DNA of 63,896 bases from Pirellulales bacterium (GTDB lineage Bacteria > Planctomycetota > Planctomycetia > Pirellulales > Thermoguttaceae), in the NCBI GenBank assembly GCA_016931995.1, contig JAFGDS010000099.1, forward strand, positions 1 through 63,896, in the 5' to 3' direction. Position numbers and translations under genes: made by a program. Below, piece after piece: positions 61,873-63,896 of the stretch (position 1 is the first letter of the stretch; each line of letters opens with the position of its first letter). The notes under the pieces are model-generated. The model worked only from the letters and a program-made list of their open reading frames with translations. It did no database searches and was not told the origin of the DNA.

Positions 61873-63726
61873 GTGCAACTCCATCCGATCGACGTCGTCA
61901 TCGTCGTCGCCTATCTCGTGGCCGTTGTCGCGGCCGGGTTGGTGGTCTCGCGCTGGGCGAAGCACAACATCGACGCCTACTTCCTCGGTGGAAAGACCAT
62001 CCCGTGGTACTACCTCGGCGTGGCCAACGCCTCGGGCATGTTCGACATCACCGGCACGTCGTGGATGGTCGTCATTCTGTTCCTCTATGGACTTAAAAGC
62101 GCCTGGATCCCCTGGCTTTGGCCGACGTTCAATCAGGTCTTCCTGATGGTGTACCTGTCGGTGTGGCTGCGCCGCTCGGGCGTGATGACCGGGGCCGAGT
62201 GGATCCGCACCCGCTTCGGCGACCGCGCCGGCGGCGAGCTCTCGCACCTGAGCGTCGTCCTCTTCGCCCTCGTGAGCGTGATCGCCTTCCAGGCCTACGC
62301 CTTCAAGCCGATCGGCACGTTCTCGGTGACCTTTTTCCAGTGGGGGCTCACGGCGAACCAATACGCCTTGCTCTTCACCGGCGTGACGACCCTCTACGTC
62401 ATCGCCGGCGGCATGTACAGCGTCGTGGTGACGGACCTCTTGCAGTTCGCCATCATGGCCGTCGCCTGCGTGTTGGTCGCCGCGGTGGCCATGACGCACG
62501 TCGGCCCCGAGGCAATCGCCGCGGCGACGCCCGAGGGCTGGGGCGACCTCTTCTTCGGCTGGACGCTCGATCTGGACTGGTCGGGCCATTTCGAGCCCGC
62601 GGCCGACGAGGTCCACGCGCAAGGGTATTCCCTCTTCGGCGCGTTCTTCATGTTGATCCTCCTCAAGGGCATCCTCAACAGCATGGCGGGCCCCAACCCC
62701 AACTACGACATGCAGAAGATCCTCTCGACGCGCAGCCCCCGCGAAGCCGCGCTGATGAGCTTCTGCTCGTCCGCCGTGCTCTTCGTCCCGAGGTATCTCC
62801 TCATCGCCGGCGTCACGGTGCTCGCGCTGGCCTGCTACACCAGCGCGCCGGACATGATTCCCCCCAAGGACGGCGGCGGGCGCGACTTCGAGTTCATCCT
62901 GCCCTATGTCCTCGGCCACCGGCTCGCGCCCGGCGTGGTCGGGCTGACGCTCGCCGGCCTCCTGGCCGCGTTCATGAGCACGTTCAGTTGCACCGTGAAC
63001 GCCGGGGCGTCCTATGCCGTTAACGACGTCTACAAACGGTACATCCGGCCCGACGCCTCGCCGCGGCACTACGTCTGGGCAAGCTACATCGCCTCGATCG
63101 CCGTGGTGGTCATCGGCATTTTCTTCGGCCTCTACGTCGAATCGATCGACGCGATCCTCAAATGGATCACCGTCGGGCTGGGCTCCGGTTACATCGCCTC
63201 GAACGTGCTCAAGTGGTACTGGTGGCGGTTCAACGGTTACGGCTACTTCGCCGGCATGATCTCGGGCATCGCCGCGGCCACGTTCTTCGAAAAGGCCCTG
63301 GAGCTGGCCGCGCCGGACTGGTGCGCGTGGTTCGCCCAGCGCGCCGACCATTTCCCCCTGGTGATCGCCATCTTCCCCCTCGTGTTGGTTCTCAGCACGG
63401 TCGCCGCCGTCGTCACCAGCCTATGCACCGAGCCGGACGACGAGGAGGTGCTCAAATCGTTCTACCGCCGGGTCCGCCCCTGGGGCTTCTGGGGACCAAT
63501 CCACGCGAAGGTCGCCGCCGAGGACCCCGCGTTCCGCAAGAACACGGATTTACCCCGCGACGCGGTCAACGTCGTGGTGGGCACGATCTGGCAGATGGGC
63601 CTGATCGTCGCGCCGATCTACCTGGTGATCCGCGACTGGCCCGCCCTGGCCGCGTCCGTGGTCGTCATCGCGGCCACCTCGGTCTTTCTGAAGGTCAACT
63701 GGTACAACAAGCTCGAAGAGGAATGA
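61873..63726 (+). CDS. Sodium/solute symporter (SSS family)
   Basis: A 617-residue membrane protein starting at GTG, with GGAGG six bases upstream. About 14 transmembrane helices follow the SSS order: 'VVIVVAYLVAVVAAGLVVS', YFLGGKTIPWYYLGVANASG, TALYVIAGGM-like 'TTLYVIAGGMYSVVVTDLLQ', and 'GLTLAGLLAAFMSTFSCTVN', which holds the Na2-site Ser region. SSS proteins take up sugars, acids or amino acids with Na+. The substrate is unknown; the neighbouring GH130 gene points to a sugar. The truncated yjbQ begins at the base after its stop codon. Confidence 0.93.
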   Translation: MQLHPIDVVIVVAYLVAVVAAGLVVSRWAKHNIDAYFLGGKTIPWYYLGVANASGMFDITGTSWMVVILFLYGLKSAWIPWLWPTFNQVFLMVYLSVWLRRSGVMTGAEWIRTRFGDRAGGELSHLSVVLFALVSVIAFQAYAFKPIGTFSVTFFQWGLTANQYALLFTGVTTLYVIAGGMYSVVVTDLLQFAIMAVACVLVAAVAMTHVGPEAIAAATPEGWGDLFFGWTLDLDWSGHFEPAADEVHAQGYSLFGAFFMLILLKGILNSMAGPNPNYDMQKILSTRSPREAALMSFCSSAVLFVPRYLLIAGVTVLALACYTSAPDMIPPKDGGGRDFEFILPYVLGHRLAPGVVGLTLAGLLAAFMSTFSCTVNAGASYAVNDVYKRYIRPDASPRHYVWASYIASIAVVVIGIFFGLYVESIDAILKWITVGLGSGYIASNVLKWYWWRFNGYGYFAGMISGIAAATFFEKALELAAPDWCAWFAQRADHFPLVIAIFPLVLVLSTVAAVVTSLCTEPDDEEVLKSFYRRVRPWGFWGPIHAKVAAEDPAFRKNTDLPRDAVNVVVGTIWQMGLIVAPIYLVIRDWPALAASVVVIAATSVFLKVNWYNKLEEE

Positions 63727-63828
63727 ATGAAATCCCACACGGAATACCTGACGCTCAACGTCCCCAAGCGGATGGACTTCCGCGGGGGTTCGGTAGCCGA
63801 GTCGTTTTCGGGGGCGTTCGTTGAGTAG
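63727..63828 (+). pseudogene. YjbQ-family (secondary thiamine-phosphate synthase) gene, truncated by IS30
   Basis: The start codon directly follows the symporter stop (TGAATG). The translation MKSHTEYLTLNVPKRMDF is the exact N-terminal type of YjbQ/UPF0047 proteins, which are usually 130-140 residues. From about 63776 the sequence changes to the reverse complement of an IS30 transposase end, and the frame stops after 33 residues. The catalytic region is lost. Confidence 0.75.
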
Positions 63829-63896
63829 TTGTTCCGCGCGGGCCACCGCGTGGCGACTGATCCGCGCGAAGTCGGTTCCTTTGGGAAAGAACTGCC
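63776..63896 (-). mobile_element. IS30-family transposase fragment, C-terminal end
   Basis: Read on the minus strand from the right edge, the translation is QFFPKGTDFARISRHAVARA followed by EQLLNERPRKRLGYRTPAEV, the hallmark C-terminus of IS30-family transposases. The gene begins outside the window. It has no stop of its own before it merges with yjbQ, so its 3' end also seems lost. Confidence 0.8.

Overview
The window is GC-rich bacterial DNA from a member of the Planctomycetota. This is inferred from gene families typical of that phylum: a TIGR03000 protein, a DUF1559-type protein, a DUF11 protein with two related exported proteins beside it, DUF1573, a membrane protein with an NPYQSP start, VTDAGL-type leucine-rich repeats, a sulfatase, a PEP-CTERM protein, and an ECF sigma factor of the 'PNRADADEVLQETN' type. 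No rRNA, tRNA, CRISPR array or phage was recognised.

Layout. 1-2 kb: an ArsR repressor cut by the window edge, then an ECF sigma gene broken by a decayed IS1-like element. 2-5.4 kb: a DUF1573 protein and a lipoprotein that joins a nucleotidase-like domain to a tetraheme cytochrome. 5.5-8.9 kb (minus): a STAS antagonist, an RsbW-like anti-sigma kinase and an RND/MMPL exporter. 9.2-12 kb: an esterase-GH127 sugar operon with a good promoter. 12-17.5 kb (minus): exported cell-surface proteins. 17.8-26.8 kb: a LolA-like protein, dtd, a GT4 glycosyltransferase, a Ser/Thr kinase, accA, an LRR protein, CvpA and a DUF457 protein. 27-34 kb (minus): a TonB receptor, a sulfatase and a large DUF1559 protein. 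34-36 kb: a PEP-CTERM protein and a lower-GC gene framed by inverted repeats. 36-40.5 kb (minus): a GYD protein, truA, an overlapping pair of TIR-domain genes, asd and a TIGR03000 protein. 41-50 kb: RodA/FtsW, HDOD, SppA and a 1495-residue esterase/glycosidase-like protein. 50.5-57 kb: purM, a c-prime-type cytochrome overlapping a URO-D-family gene, argJ, argC and an ABC ATPase. 57.5-58.9 kb: an internally deleted IS66 element that cuts a small gene. 59-63.9 kb: an MnmE-like GTPase, GH130, an SSS symporter and yjbQ truncated by an IS30 transposase fragment.

Two observations stand out. First, the octamer GGCAGGGG (inside longer GGGCAGGGGGG runs) was found 10 times by eye left of 25.3 kb, always on the plus strand, and 11 times right of 29.8 kb, always on the minus strand, whatever the gene direction. 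It resembles the FtsK-orienting KOPS word GGGNAGGG and converges on 25.3-29.8 kb, as expected near a replication terminus. Second, two TIR-domain genes overlap by 4 nt behind a near-consensus promoter and have no recognisable Thoeris or CBASS partner, so they form a candidate unclassified immune module.

Intergenic DNA holds several families of dispersed short repeats, mostly palindromic, plus heptanucleotide tandem repeats. Three genes are broken by insertion-sequence debris. Metabolic genes (accA, purM, argJ, argC, asd, truA, dtd) are scattered among exported and carbohydrate-related genes rather than grouped by pathway.
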